Source of the DNA: Cinclus cinclus
Lineage: Eukaryota; Chordata; Aves; Passeriformes; Cinclidae
Reading direction: 5' to 3'
NCBI RefSeq assembly: GCF_963662255.1
Contig: NC_085047.1
Location: forward strand, 91,508,259 to 91,572,258
Length of the DNA: 64,000 bases
The position numbers and the translations under genes were made by a program. Position 1 is the stretch's first letter. Every line of letters begins with the position of its first letter. This document shows, piece after piece, positions 12,141-22,944 of the stretch. A model generated the notes under the pieces. That model ran no database searches. It saw only the letters and a program-made list of their open reading frames with translations, and was not told where the DNA came from.

Positions 12141-15100
12141 ATTGTAAACAGAAGTATTCAGTATTTTTAAAACACTAGCAAGTCCTATTGCTGTTCAGTT
12201 TTTCTTTCTCAATATTATTTGCTGTTTTCATGTAGAGGTTTCATAGAAGGTAAATGTGGAAGATATGAGAATAAATGCATACCTTTAAAACTGCAGGAAA
12301 ACTCACCATATTTCATTCTTATACATAATCACTGGGGGATTTAGTGTTTTGTTTTGTTTTTGTTTTTCTGTAAAATTTTATTGCAGTTTTATTGCATTAT
12401 AATCTTTTATGAAAGGATAAAGGGATTTGTTTCTTAATAGGAAAGCAAAGTTTATAGGCTCAATTAAAGCAGATATGGCCCAGAACACAATACTTTTGCA
12501 AGTTTAACCAGAAAGTATTTCATGGTGGTAAACTTCATTGTAATCCTGAATGTTCTGTGCTTGCTGCTGAAATTACTTGGGTTTTAACATAGATATATGT
12601 TCTGGGGGAAAGCTAGACCAACAGATTTTTAGAAGTGATGAACAAGAATTAAAAGATTTTTTAAAAAAGCTAAAAAAACCATATACTATGAAAGTTAGTT
12701 GTATTGTCTTGGCTATTGTAACAACCAGTTCTTACTGGCCCCTTTTTCCTGTAATTAAAGCCATTTTTCTTTTCCCCCTTCTGGCCTCTTCCTGGCACCG
12801 TGTTCCAACAACAAGCAGCAAAAATGTGGGATTTTTTGAAAAGGCAGCTAGTAAGAAAAACAGGTAGATATGCTTTACTTCCTGTACTCACAGGTCACAG
12901 AGGAGATTTTTGCTTTCTTTAAGTGTAGTAACTGCAATGCAATCCCAATTTTCCTGATTCTGATGCATAGATCTATTTTTCTCCTGTGTGTGAGTGTACC
13001 ATACATGTATATGTACTGGTACATACACAGAGTTCAGTAACAGCCAATTCAGTAGTATCTGCTGTTTCCCACATTTCTCCTTCAATTAAACTTTGTCACT
13101 TCTGTATTATTGTGAAATATGTGCTTTCTTGTCACTATTGCTGACATTTTGCTAATTAAAGATTTCTTCTTGCCATCATTCTCTTCCTTTTCTTCTTTTA
13201 TTTATTGTAATGGCCAGAGTGTTTTTCTTCCAGACTAATCATACAAGCAATTTCACTACTGTTTCATCATTCCTCTGTAGCTACATCAGATGAGAACTCT
13301 TAATCTGGGGAGACACAGGTAATCACAGACTCAGTCTTAATTTCCTACTTGCATAGTATATTTCTGCCATTTCTCACTATGCATGGAGACTGAAGGAAGG
13401 ACTGCAGCCTTTTCCTGACCAGTTGGCTGGTTCTAGGACTTCAGGAGTGAAAATAACCAGCTACTTTTGACTATCTTCCTGTGAGAGGTATCTGAAGGTC
13501 TGAATTTACCACATGGACAGGGAATAGGATGCAGAGGCTCTAACAAAGACTTATTTGCTTCTCTACTTACTTTACCAGGGATAAATGTTTATTGGGTCAC
13601 TCTAGTCAGCATAGTTGTCATATCATGCAGCATCTCTATATGGAGAGTAGCTGCTTTTAGGACTGATACAGAGATTATTGGCTAAAACTGTCTGTGTCTT
13701 CCTAGAATTCAGTTACAATATCTCAGTCATCAGATCATAATCTTGCTTTTTATAACAGTGATATTTCCTTAGATTTGTCTTAAATATGTTGTTCCTTCAC
13801 ATAAATATAGGTAGCAGATTTGTGCTACCCTGGGGATAGAAGGTTCATATTTTGTTAGTTTCTTGCATAATGCAAAAGGAGATTAGAGATCTTATATTCT
13901 GTTTCCTCCCAAGAGAAAGCTATCATGTAGATCAAGAGAGGAAATTATTTCCTTGCTTGGCACAAATGAGTCACAGAAAATGACCTTCTTTGTAGTCTAA
14001 TTTAGATTCAAGAATCCTCTGAAGAGTTGATAATATAAACCCATATGGCTTGGATGAAGAAAGTTGGGATAGACACTGTCACTGACAGACTCATCCGCAT
14101 CTTAAAAAGCAGTATTTCACTTCGCCTAGGTTTTTTTTTTTCAGACTGCTGCAGCTGCACACCTCATGTTGCCTGCACATGCTATGTGTAATATGCACAC
14201 ATCTATGTGATGCTGCTGCTGAGGTTTCATTTCAGCAATGGAGAAATTGAAAAAGCCACACACTCTTTGGTTGTTTTTATACTGTTTAACATCTTTGAAA
14301 ATACATATTCATGAGAATTTTTAAACAGTGCTTGCATTTACATTGTTGGACTGTATAACATTTGGAGACAAGTTTATTACAGAGAAGCAACAAGCTTTCA
14401 GCTGTTTGTCAAGAAAACAAGATCCGACAGAAAATAAACTAGCATGCTGATGCACAAAAGCACTGATAAAGAGCTTCAGAAGAAAAGATCTGGTGTGAAA
14501 CCAGAAGCATAGCTGGACAGAACAGGGAGCTGCAAACAAGCATTTGTGGACTTTCATGCGAGAAATATTAATTTAATCCATGGCAAAAAGTCTGAGAAAG
14601 TGCCAGCTTCTTCCCCTATTTTTTCTTGCTATACACTGGTTTTTTATTTACTATTTTATTGGTGTGCTTTGATGTTTTTAAATGTTGGTGTGTTCCAATT
14701 GTTGGTAATTGATTCTGTAGGCATTTGGCAGTTTCTGTTATGCTTTGTTGTGGAAGTTGGTCATGCTTCACTATACTTCACAGGAAAGGCTGGGTTATGG
14801 TTAAATTTTGCCATAGTTTTCCTGGACATGTCTGTGCTCTTGGCAAAGCTAGGCTACCCTGAAAAATAGCCTGGAAGTGTAGCCATGGGCAGGTATGCAT
14901 TCCTAAAGCTGCCCAGCATGCCACTGTGCCCTAACCACACCTTTGGACAGAGATGCTTTCTGATCAGATTGCTTATGATAAAGGTAAATTCCAAATGTCA
15001 GGACTTATAGGCCTCTTATTTTTCACAATATACAAATGAGAGTCATGACAGTGAATTTTTTTTTACCCAAGAAATGTGTTATACCACGCAACCTTGTGAG

Positions 15101-17437
15101 ACCAGCATTAGCACAAGGGAGAGGTTGCAAACCAGCACCTTTGATTACAAGGTGAATTTATGCTGGGTCAAATGACATTAGGTTTATGGTGGTGGGCTTT
15201 GACTGTGAATTTGGGTTCACATAAAGGGGTGGAGAATTTAAATATAGCTTGATTTTTGTGAACATACAATGCCTGGTATTGCAGGTAGACATATTCTTTC
15301 ATTTCCTGGCCACAGAAGATATAGATAGAGATGCCATGACTGTCTGAAAAATAATACAGTGGCAAACTGGGGAGGATAGTCTGTTCAGTATATGCTGAGA
15401 ACAACCCTTACAGCAGCAAGTGCTGGGAAGAAAATTGAAAAATTGACTTTTAAAAAAAAATACTATTTTGGGGTCAACTTTCTGCAGATACAAAAAGCTT
15501 CCAACAGGGAAACGAGGCCAGCTGAAGTCCTTAGATAGCAAAGGCAAACACAGAAGTAAAATATTTTATTCAATATGTCCCTAATATATAGAGCATGGAA
15601 CAGGTTTCTTCCTGATGCTGTTGAGGAAGATTTATAAAGATCCTAAGCACGGGATACATTTACCTTTGCTTATAGCTAAACATTATCCAGTTGCTTGTAG
15701 CTGTAATTCTTTGTTTGAGCCTGTGTAAAGCATTATATGTAACAATTGCTTGCCATTTTTCTTCAGTGAGATGGCCCAGTGGGTTTGTATTTATTTTGTA
15801 CCAATATGTTCAAGGAATGTGCACGTGTGGTGAAGGAGCAAAAGCAACAGACTTTGTATACTCCTTTTTATATCTGAGCATCTACAGAGTGTTAAAACAG
15901 ACAAGTATACCCCAAAATTGTTTGTTTGTCACATCCAGCATCTGAGAGGTAATATCAGATTTGCTGGTCTGAAACAATGTCCTTCTTAAAATGTGAGCTC
16001 TCTGGGCAGTTTTCAGATGCAGTTTCTCTGCAGACTGCTGCTTTTGTTGCCCCTTGTCCAGCTGGGAGGTAAGACAAAAGTAGAGGAATCAGAAGTATTG
16101 TGACAGTTGAAATTTGGGTTATGGTGCAGAAAATGTTAAAGGTTTTTAGGGCAGGGAACATTGAAAGTATCATGGGGGATGTGAAGGAATAGCAAGTAGA
16201 GGAGCTGGAGTGTTGCTGGGAGTGAGCTGAGAGCATTATAAAAGAAAAGATGGCACATGGTGGAATGGTATAATGAGGTTACAGAGGACATTTGGCATAT
16301 TACAGTGAGGAAGAAGGAATTAAGGCATGGATGTTGGTAAATGGAAGCCTGTACTTTATAAAACCTTTTTAGACTCCTGTGCTGTAAAAGTATTTTTATC
16401 AAATTACATATGCCACTTAGCTGCACAGACAAGGAAGACACAGTAAGTCGGGCAGCTCCTTAAGATAACTCACTGCTTCCTTTTTTGACTGTGAGCTTGC
16501 CAGTTTCCTTCAGTTAGTCCCATACCTGTGTGGGAAAACTCATATGCCTCAGGCTTTCCTACAAACTGACTTCCTCTCTTCCTCTGCTACTTTTCATTTG
16601 CTCTTCCATATTTCAATATCTCACCTTTTAGGGTTTTTTGTTTTGTTTTGTAATAAAGGGCATCTATTATATGTTGTACCTTCCACGATTCAAGCAATGA
16701 TGGATTGCTGAACTGTTTTCATCAGGCTTGCATGCACCTCTTTGGTACAGACTTCATACTGTGTGTGACTGATTTGCCTTCTGATTTCTTGCTGTCCTTC
16801 ATTACTAGCTTTTTAATATGTGTATTGATTTTCCTCAGTGAATTTGCCTTTCTCTCACTCCTGAAATTAGAGCTAGAACTGGAAAGTATTTAATTTTGTT
16901 TTTTTGTTTGTTTGCAGGCTTGAGAAAGGGCATTTGCATTTTGTTGTGCTTATGAGATGTGCTAGATTGTGATGTGCATGGGCTGCTCTGCATAGGGATG
17001 TTCCAAGCCTCTTTAGGGGGACTGTGACTGCACCAGAGGTAATTTGACTTTTTTAGTTTTTGAAATAATGTAATCTGTAGACCTCCACTGAACTTTGTGC
17101 TCTGCTTTTGCCAGACCTTTAGGGAAGGCGTATTCCAATTACTGACTTTACAAGACCCGAAGTTTGTCTCTGAACACTGACACAGGTCCTATTTCGTGCT
17201 GTTTAATGTGTAATCATGCAAGTCTGAAATCTGAATTCCATGCTCTCCCCGTGCAATCAGGTAGAGCCAGCTTTGCCGCTGATCAAATGGAGCCAGGAGA
17301 CAGACTGGCCTGCTCCCAGTGCCCAAACGGGTTTGTTTATTTAACACGGGACTTCTCACTGATGAATAGCTTTCAACCTGGGGCATCGCTAGAGCCCTCT
17401 CTTTATGGTTGTGTGGGAAAGAGGACTTGCACGTCCA

Positions 17438-17471
17438 TCTCTCCCTCTCCCTCTCCCTCTCCCTCTCTCTC
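17438..17471. repeat. (CCCTCT)n microsatellite at CpG-island edge
   Basis: About five CCCTCT units followed by CTCTCT mark the sharp 5' boundary of the RASA3 CpG island. The + strand is pure pyrimidine here. Such promoter-edge CT/GA repeats often exclude nucleosomes or bind GAGA-like factors, but no specific role is shown. Confidence 0.9.
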
Positions 17472-17659
17472 GCCATGACGCCAACGGCTGGTCCGGGCCG
17501 GCACTGGAGCGGGGCCACCGAGTGAGTTAGTCAGCCCTCGCCCTGCCCGCGCTGCCCGCTGCGGGTCCCGGCGGGGCCGGGCTGCGGGGGGCGGCCGCGC
17601 TCCAGCTGCTGCCGCGCTCCCCCCGCCCCGCGCGCTGCCCCCGCCCCCCCGGGCAGCGG

Positions 17660-17700
17660 GCCAATGAGCGCCGCGGCCGCCGCCCCGCCGGCCAATGAGG
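17660..17700 (+). promoter_or_regulatory. paired CCAAT boxes (NF-Y type)
   Basis: GGCCAATGAG occurs twice in direct orientation, with CCAAT at 17,661-17,665 and 17,692-17,696. The spacing is 31 bp, about three helical turns. Both copies match the NF-Y consensus, including flanking bases. Paired CCAAT boxes at this spacing are a known feature of TATA-less promoters and place the core promoter just downstream. Confidence 0.75.
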
Positions 17701-17759
17701 GGGAGGCGGCAGGGCGGGCGCTGCCGGCCCGCGGGGGGAGAGGCGGGCGCTGCGCTCCG

Positions 17760-17948
17760 CTGGGCTGCGCGGCCGCTCTGTGCCTCGCTCGCTCCAGCCC
17801 GGTGCCGGTGCGTCCCGAGCCGTCCGGCTGCGCTCCCTCCTTCCCGTCTGGCGGAGCGTCTCGCCTGCCTCCTCCTGCCCGGTCCCCGCGCCTCCGCGGC
17901 GGCGGGTCTCCAGCACTGCTGAGCGTCAGGCGCAGCGGCAGCACCACC
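17760..17948 (+). other. RASA3: RASA3 5' UTR (approximate)
   Basis: The region between the CCAAT pair and the start codon is inferred to be the leader. Its left edge is an estimate. It contains no ATG, so no AUG uORF would reduce translation from the main start. It has no in-frame stop either: the frame of the main ORF is open back to the TGA at 17,523-17,525. The leader is extremely GC-rich and probably structured. Confidence 0.55.
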
Positions 17949-18003
17949 ATGGCGGTGGAGGAAGAGGGGCTGCGGGTCTTCCAGAGCGTCAGGATTAAAA
18001 TCG
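17949..18003 (+). CDS. RASA3: RASA3 coding exon 1: Ras GTPase-activating protein 3, N-terminus
   Basis: RASA3 (GAP1IP4BP) is a plasma-membrane-associated GAP of the GAP1 family. It stimulates GTP hydrolysis by Ras and Rap1 and binds inositol phosphates and phosphoinositides through its PH domain. This exon encodes MAVEEEGLRVFQSVRIKI plus the first base of Gly19. The start is chosen because the ATG sits in a strong Kozak context (ACCATGG), is the first ATG downstream of the inferred start site, and gives the known family N-terminus. Compared with mammalian RASA3 as I remember it, only Glu5 (Asp) and Arg15 (Lys) differ. The residues from Leu8 begin the first beta-strand of the C2A domain. The exon ends G|GTGAGC, a near-consensus donor, leaving phase 1. 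The reading frame stays open upstream to 17,526, so an N-terminal extension is formally possible. Confidence 0.95.
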
Positions 18004-18012
18004 GTGAGCGCG

Positions 18013-18160
18013 CGGGGCAGCGGGCGGGGAGCCCCGGCTGGAGCGGAGGTGCCGAGCGCCCCTTCGCGCTGCCCTGCGCTCTGCGTCCCGCCGGGGGCGG
18101 CGGGCCGGGCGGTGCCCGCGGCCCGGGGGGGGCTCCGCGGGGGCTCCGCGGGCCGTGCGG
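18013..18160 (+). other. G-rich start of intron 1 (G-quadruplex / R-loop potential)
   Basis: Directly after the exon 1 donor the coding strand carries repeated G runs: GGGG, GGG and GGGG near 18,015-18,030, then a cluster near 18,091-18,113 and a run of eight G near 18,125. A tandem pair of GGGCTCCGCGG units follows. G-rich non-template DNA just downstream of a start site favours R-loops and G4 structures in transcribed CpG islands. Confidence 0.5.
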
Positions 18161-18307
18161 TCGGTGCCCGCCCGGGAGGCGGCCGGTGCCGCGGGTACGG
18201 ACGGGCAGCGCGGTGTGCCCGGCAGGCGAGCGGCACTGGCGGGAGTCCGGGCGGCGCAGGATATTCGGCTGATTTCGCGGGTTTTGCTGTTTATTTTTTG
18301 TTAGAGT

Positions 18308-18341
18308 GGTTTTTTTTTTTATTTTTTTTTCTTCGTTTTTG
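18308..18341. repeat. T-rich tract
   Basis: Two T runs of ten or more separated by single bases mark the downstream edge of the core CpG island, just after a TTTCGCGG motif at 18,273. A simple low-complexity tract. Confidence 0.7.
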
Positions 18342-19429
18342 TCGCTAAGCTACGCTCTAGAAGTTTGGAGGCGGTCACCGAGTCTCAGCGCTGTGTGTCA
18401 CTGACAGAGCTGGTGTGAAGCCGGCCCAAAACCGGCCGTGTGCATGCGGGAGCCGCTGTCTCGGCCCCTTCCCTCGGCAGGGGGACAGGCAGCGGCTGCT
18501 GTCGTTTCCTCACGGCTTCCTCCGACTCGCGCTTTTGGAGATTCGCTCTTCTTCTTGCTGTTGAGCGAGTTCCAAACCACATTATTAGAAAGTAAGCGAC
18601 AGATGTCAGCGAGCGGATTAAACTCTCCCTGGTCGAGTTCTGAGTGTGCCGGCTGGGAGGGAAGTCCCTCGTTTCCGTAAGACAATCGGTCCCGCATGCC
18701 GGGGGAGCGGTTCTCCTCCCCGGGATGGGGCGCGGGGGCTGCGAGCTGCCGGGGAAGTGGCGAAGTTCAGCGGAGGGTACCGACGGCGGTGTGGATTCCT
18801 AATAAAGCTCTTGGAAAAAATCTCGCTTTGCGTTTCCCTGCGTTCGGAAGCAAATTTGCAGCCACCAATTGGCGTGTTAGATAAAACTGAAACGTGAGAT
18901 TACGTAGAAAATCTCATTATCGGATAGCGGCGTTAGCATTTCAGAGACCATTGCTAGGATCGTTTCCTCATTAATTGTCAACAGGTAGTTTGGTGATAGC
19001 AGTTTTTAAGAGTTAAAATTTTATCATATAAACTAAAAGTTATGTATGTGTTCATTTTATGTTCTCGTATGCATCCAAAAAAGAGTTCAGTAATAATACC
19101 GAGTATGGTCGGAGACTTGTTTCAAAGAGGGGAGGGGAAAATGAAAAAGGTCTTTTCGCAAGGGAGAAATCCGGACACCACGTGAGTGATATTGCACGTT
19201 GTTTGTATCTGGTGTTTTTTAGTGAAAGGGCTAACATATCTCGGTACAGGATGATGACGACTTGTGGCTGGGGTGTTTGTGTTTGATTCGTTTTTTTGAG
19301 AAGATAACAGTTATGGTCTTATACCTGAATGATTGAAGTCACGAGAGTGTGAGAATTGCTTTGAATTGTTGGAGAGATCGAAGACAGTAACAGCAGCAAA
19401 AGTCGTGAGATGAATCTCTTTATGTCGCG

Positions 19430-19740
19430 GACTAAAGTTAATCCTGCCGCCGACTTCAGCTGTCGGAGCGGAACCCCTATCCCAGTTAAAGCGCTTGATT
19501 CCTGTAAAACGGCGGAAGGATCCCAGCTGTTTCTTTTAGCGTGGATAGCGAGAGGAAAGAGCCGCGAGCATCCCGGGCGCGGCGGTGCTTGGCTGGTGCC
19601 GTCGGAGCGGGAGGTGCTTCCCGCAGGACGGCGAGCACAATGCCCGGCGCTGCGCCGCCGTTCCGCCGCTGCCCGCCAGGGGGCGGCGCCGAGCGCTTCC
19701 GCCCGCTCCGCGGCTTTCTGCCACTCGTGTTCAAAAGTCA
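19430..19740. promoter_or_regulatory. secondary CpG-rich peak in intron 1
   Basis: About 1.5 kb into intron 1, CpG density rises again, most strongly over 19,560-19,720, after an intervening stretch of ordinary composition (18,900-19,400). The peak contains GC boxes and a perfect CTCF-type motif. It could be an intragenic CpG island, an alternative RASA3 promoter or a shore regulatory element. No convincing alternative first exon with a RASA3-compatible frame was identified. Confidence 0.6.
19673..19686 (+). promoter_or_regulatory. CTCF-type motif in secondary CpG peak
   Basis: CCGCCAGGGGGCGG is a top-class match to the CTCF core (the CCRCCAGGGGGCG form). It is on the + strand, 1.7 kb downstream of the RASA3 start codon. 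With the motif at 10,870, also on the + strand, it would bracket the promoter within about 8.8 kb. CpGs inside the core make binding potentially methylation-sensitive. Confidence 0.6.
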
Positions 19741-19925
19741 CACTCCTCTCTGTAGCTGGCTGTCTCCTGGGAAATTGGCAGAAAAATAGGAAGTGGCGAG
19801 ATTGCTTTGATGGATTGAGGAAGTATTCCTAATTGGCCTCGTAAAGCAATCCTAATCTTCTAGAATTTGTACGTGGAGCTTGTAGGCTCCCTGCAGAAAG
19901 TCCTGTGGCTGGACCTGAAGGGAGG

Positions 19926-20210
19926 TCACGGACTCACAGAGTTGTTAGGGTTGGAAGGGATCTCTGGATATCATCTACTGCAAACCCCCTGCCAAGGCAG
20001 GGTCACCTAGCATGGGTTATACAGGAAAGTGTCCAAGTGGGTTTGAAGCCTACAGAGAGGGAGACTCCATGACCTTTCTGGGCAGCAGGTTCCCGTGCTC
20101 TGCCACTCTCAATGTAGAGAAGTTCTTCCTCATACTGAGGTGGAACTTACTGTGTCTATTTATGGCTTTGCTCCTCATGCTGTTGCTGGACACCACTAAA
20201 AAGATGATGA
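19926..20210 (-). mobile_element. CR1 LINE 3' fragment (minus strand)
   Basis: From TCACAGAGTTGTTAGGGTTG through GTTCTTCCTCATACTGAGG to GTTGCTGGACACCACTAAAA, the + strand reads as the reverse complement of the avian CR1 3' region. The tail octamer remnant (TCACGGACTCACAGAG) is at the low-coordinate end, so the element lies on the minus strand and is 5'-truncated near 20,210. About 285 bp is retained, all from the 3' end. The similarity is easily recognised but not perfect, so it is a moderately old insertion. Confidence 0.92.
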
Positions 20211-22886
20211 ACATTGGAGTGATGCTACTTTTTTCAGCTATTCTAAAGAGTAAATTTCTATTAGCAGTTCCCATTCATGGGTATTTAGGTTTTCTCTTTT
20301 TTTTCTAATGACAGGAGCCTTTGAATCTTTCAATGGGTTAAGAGTAAAGTTATTTGAGGGCAAAAAGATAAGTAGCTTTCCGTGTTCATTTGCTTTGATT
20401 TATCATGCTGTGGAAATGGTCAGTTCTGTTCTTTGGGAGCTTGTTTCATAGCCAAGCTCTGACTGATCTCTGACTTACGGATATTCTGTGCTTGATCTGG
20501 TGCTTCCTTCTCTATAGCACATCTGCTTGGCAAATCATGAATGGGGGCACTGATATACAGGTGTGCCTTAGAATAAATTGGATAAAATGTAGGATTGATG
20601 TGTTGAGGAATCAGTGCAAACAGAGTGGACACCCATGTTGGCATCCCTCTCTTAATGGGGAGGCAGATGCAGCTGAGAGGCTTCTGGCTGTGCAAAACAT
20701 CTGTAGCCTAGAGATGTTTGAATGCCCTAATATAGGGTATTACTGTGGCTGGCTTGTCCCGCATTTCCAAGAAGCTGCAGGTAACTGAAGGAATTTTCTT
20801 CTGCTTGTATAACTTATTCTTTTGGGACTGATGGGCTGCATGGAATCAGCCATATTTAGCTAGGTGGGTAATTACATCCTGGTTCTCTTAAGTGCTTCCA
20901 TGTTCCGAGGAGTGTTGTTTCTAGTCATGCTTGGATTTAGCCTGAGCCATCTGTCTCCTTTTCTGAGAATGCTGAAAAAGTTAAGCTTTGTAGGAAGCAG
21001 TGTGTTTGCCTCACTCAGTTGAACTGACAGTGGTGTGGCATCTCCTAAAGATGTCTCATTGAGATGCTGAAGTTGTGGAGCAGCAATGTGAACTGTTGAT
21101 CTGGGTACCAGTGTTAAGAGGAGCTGTTACTGTGCTACCTTTTGTCCAGTTTCTTTCGTGGCTAGTTGAATTGAAAGAAGTTGATGCCTGGCAACTTCTG
21201 CTCATTCACTGTTGCAAGGAAGTAATGCACAGTAGAAAGAAAAAAGTAGTACTTGTGTTAATGAACATGCTGTTCAGATGTCTAGTTGAAATCGATTTAT
21301 TTTGGCTTCCCATAACTGAAACCGTTGTGCTTATGTCTTTTTTTTTTCCTTAATTGAAAATTATTTTTACCGGAATCCCTTATACATAAACAAAACAATG
21401 TGTCATGTAAGACTAAACAAACACTTCCTAAAAGATTGCCACTTTGAGGAAGTGTGCAGTGCTGATATTTCCATGAGTCAGTGTTTCAAAACCTGAAAGG
21501 AAACAACATAAGGCTCTGTGGCTGATGATTGGCTGGAAAAACTACAAAGAGAGTCCTTCTGCTTGACAACATGACTTTTGTTGTACTGTTAATATTTAAT
21601 AAATATGCTGTACTTAATCGCTACTTTTTTTCTCCTTAAATGGCATCAACTATTAAACTTTCAGTTGAAAAAAATAAAAGCTCATGTTTAGCATTTCTGC
21701 TGTTGAAAGCTGTATGCTGGCTAGCAGTGAACCTGTTGCCAGATTTTACTTTGTGAAATTGTTTATACTTGAAAAATCTAAAGAAACAGCTCATTTGTGA
21801 ATTTTCACTTTACCAAGCTTTTCATGTTCCTGAAATCTATTACTGTTTTACTTAGGGGCATTTGGCTCTGCTTTAAATAGTAGTTTTTCTAGCACTAGTA
21901 GAGCTTGTTATAGTTCTGCTTGATAGTTTGAAAGTAGCAGTTGGGGCAGGAGGATATTGCACATTGTGAGTTTACGGGGTGGGGGGGCTGTAATATAATG
22001 AGGAGGACTCTTTGCTCATCATTCTTTTGAGCTGATAACATTCAACTTGTGCACTGTGGGCTCTTGTTGCCATTTAAGACATTCATGAACTTCTAAGGCT
22101 TTCTGTTCTCATCTTTCAAAAGGGCTGTTTTGTGGTTACAGGGTGTTGAGGTCTTAGTCTAAAATGTGGGAATTCCAGCATCATAAGCTATCCTTAGCAC
22201 TAAGTGTAATCAGAATCATGAAGCAGTGAAATATTTGTGGCAAAAGTTGCCTCTTACCTGATGTATCTTAGTGCTTCACACACAGCTTACTCTGTTCTAA
22301 ACTCACCCAGTTTTCTAGGAACTGTAAGACCTTGTTTATGTCCAGTTGACAAAATGAGGATAATTGGTCTGTAGATGTGCCATCTTTTTGGCTCTTTATT
22401 CTTAGTGTGCCTTCTTTATGAATTCATGCAGCGCTGAGTAGTTTAAGTCACTGTGGAAGCAGTTAAACATGGTGAAACTGAGAGTCTGGGGTAAAGTCAG
22501 GCAGAAGTGCTAGTTTACTGGTGTTTAAGCAGGTCAGTTGCCAAGAGAAGGTATTTACAGGCTTCCATCATTAAACTTGGTACGGAGTTTGAGAGATGTC
22601 TCTGCATTTCCCAGGCTAAGAAGAAACTTATCTTGTCCCTGACAAATTTAAGGTCTCCCTTAAGTCTAATAATACTGAGGTTGTTCAGGGAAATCCATTT
22701 TGTCTTGAGAAGATGTCCCTTTTAATGTTGTCTGCTGGGATTTACTGCCTTAAGTGGTTACTTCTAGAAGTAATTGTGACTAAATATGTTCATTGCATAA
22801 TACTGTAAAAGGATTTATTCCCATTTAAATGGGGCAAAAGGTTGTGGAATAGATATTTTTAGAGTGAGAGAATTTTTCCCTGGTAC

Positions 22887-22944
22887 CTCTCTCTCTCTCA
22901 CTCTCTGTATATATATATACACACACATACATATGTATATATAT
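22887..22944. repeat. compound (CT)n(TA)n(CA)n microsatellite
   Basis: CT units are followed by TA, then CACACA and again TATATA units over about 58 bp. A compound dinucleotide microsatellite, likely variable. Confidence 0.9.

Larger units (their letters stand above)
1..17430. other. intergenic region upstream of RASA3
   Basis: No exon, RNA gene or recognisable protein was found in this stretch on either strand. Open frames are all short (about 110 codons or fewer), lack protein-like sequence, and look like chance frames in AT-rich DNA. What can be named is listed separately: microsatellites near 131 and 3,963, a CR1 tail near 5.2 kb, a purine tract near 8.55 kb, a palindromic E-box near 9.74 kb, a CTCF-type motif at 10,870, an old repeat near 11.4 kb and an AP-1/octamer cluster near 12.1 kb. 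In mammals the 5' neighbour of RASA3 is CDC16, placed head to head at a distance of roughly 100 kb (from memory), so absence of a gene here is expected. An unannotated lncRNA cannot be excluded from sequence alone. Confidence 0.75.
17475..18290. promoter_or_regulatory. RASA3: CpG-island promoter of RASA3
   Basis: Over about 800 bp the base composition switches abruptly from AT-rich to very GC-rich, with dense CpG dinucleotides. The block covers the inferred 5' UTR, exon 1 and the start of intron 1. There is no TATA box upstream of the start codon. Sp1-type GC boxes (CCCCGCCCC near 17,621 and CCCCGCCCCCCC near 17,639) lie beside two CCAAT boxes. This is the architecture of a broad, housekeeping-style vertebrate promoter, consistent with the wide expression reported for RASA3. 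CpG density tails off gradually into intron 1 and rises again near 19.4-19.7 kb. The precise transcription start is not determinable; from the CCAAT positions I would expect it at roughly 17,740-17,800. Confidence 0.9.

Noticed and set aside
17403..18236. 277-codon open frame on the minus strand through the CpG island
   Set aside because: Its composition is Arg/Ala/Gly/Pro-rich and it overlaps the RASA3 promoter and exon 1 in antisense. Overlapping long frames occur in nearly every phase here because GC-rich DNA rarely contains stops. No domain is visible.
18004..18348. Open frames continuing from exon 1 into intron 1
   Set aside because: They depend on reading through a strong consensus donor (GTGAGC), and the true continuation is found in exon 2 with matching phase and protein identity.
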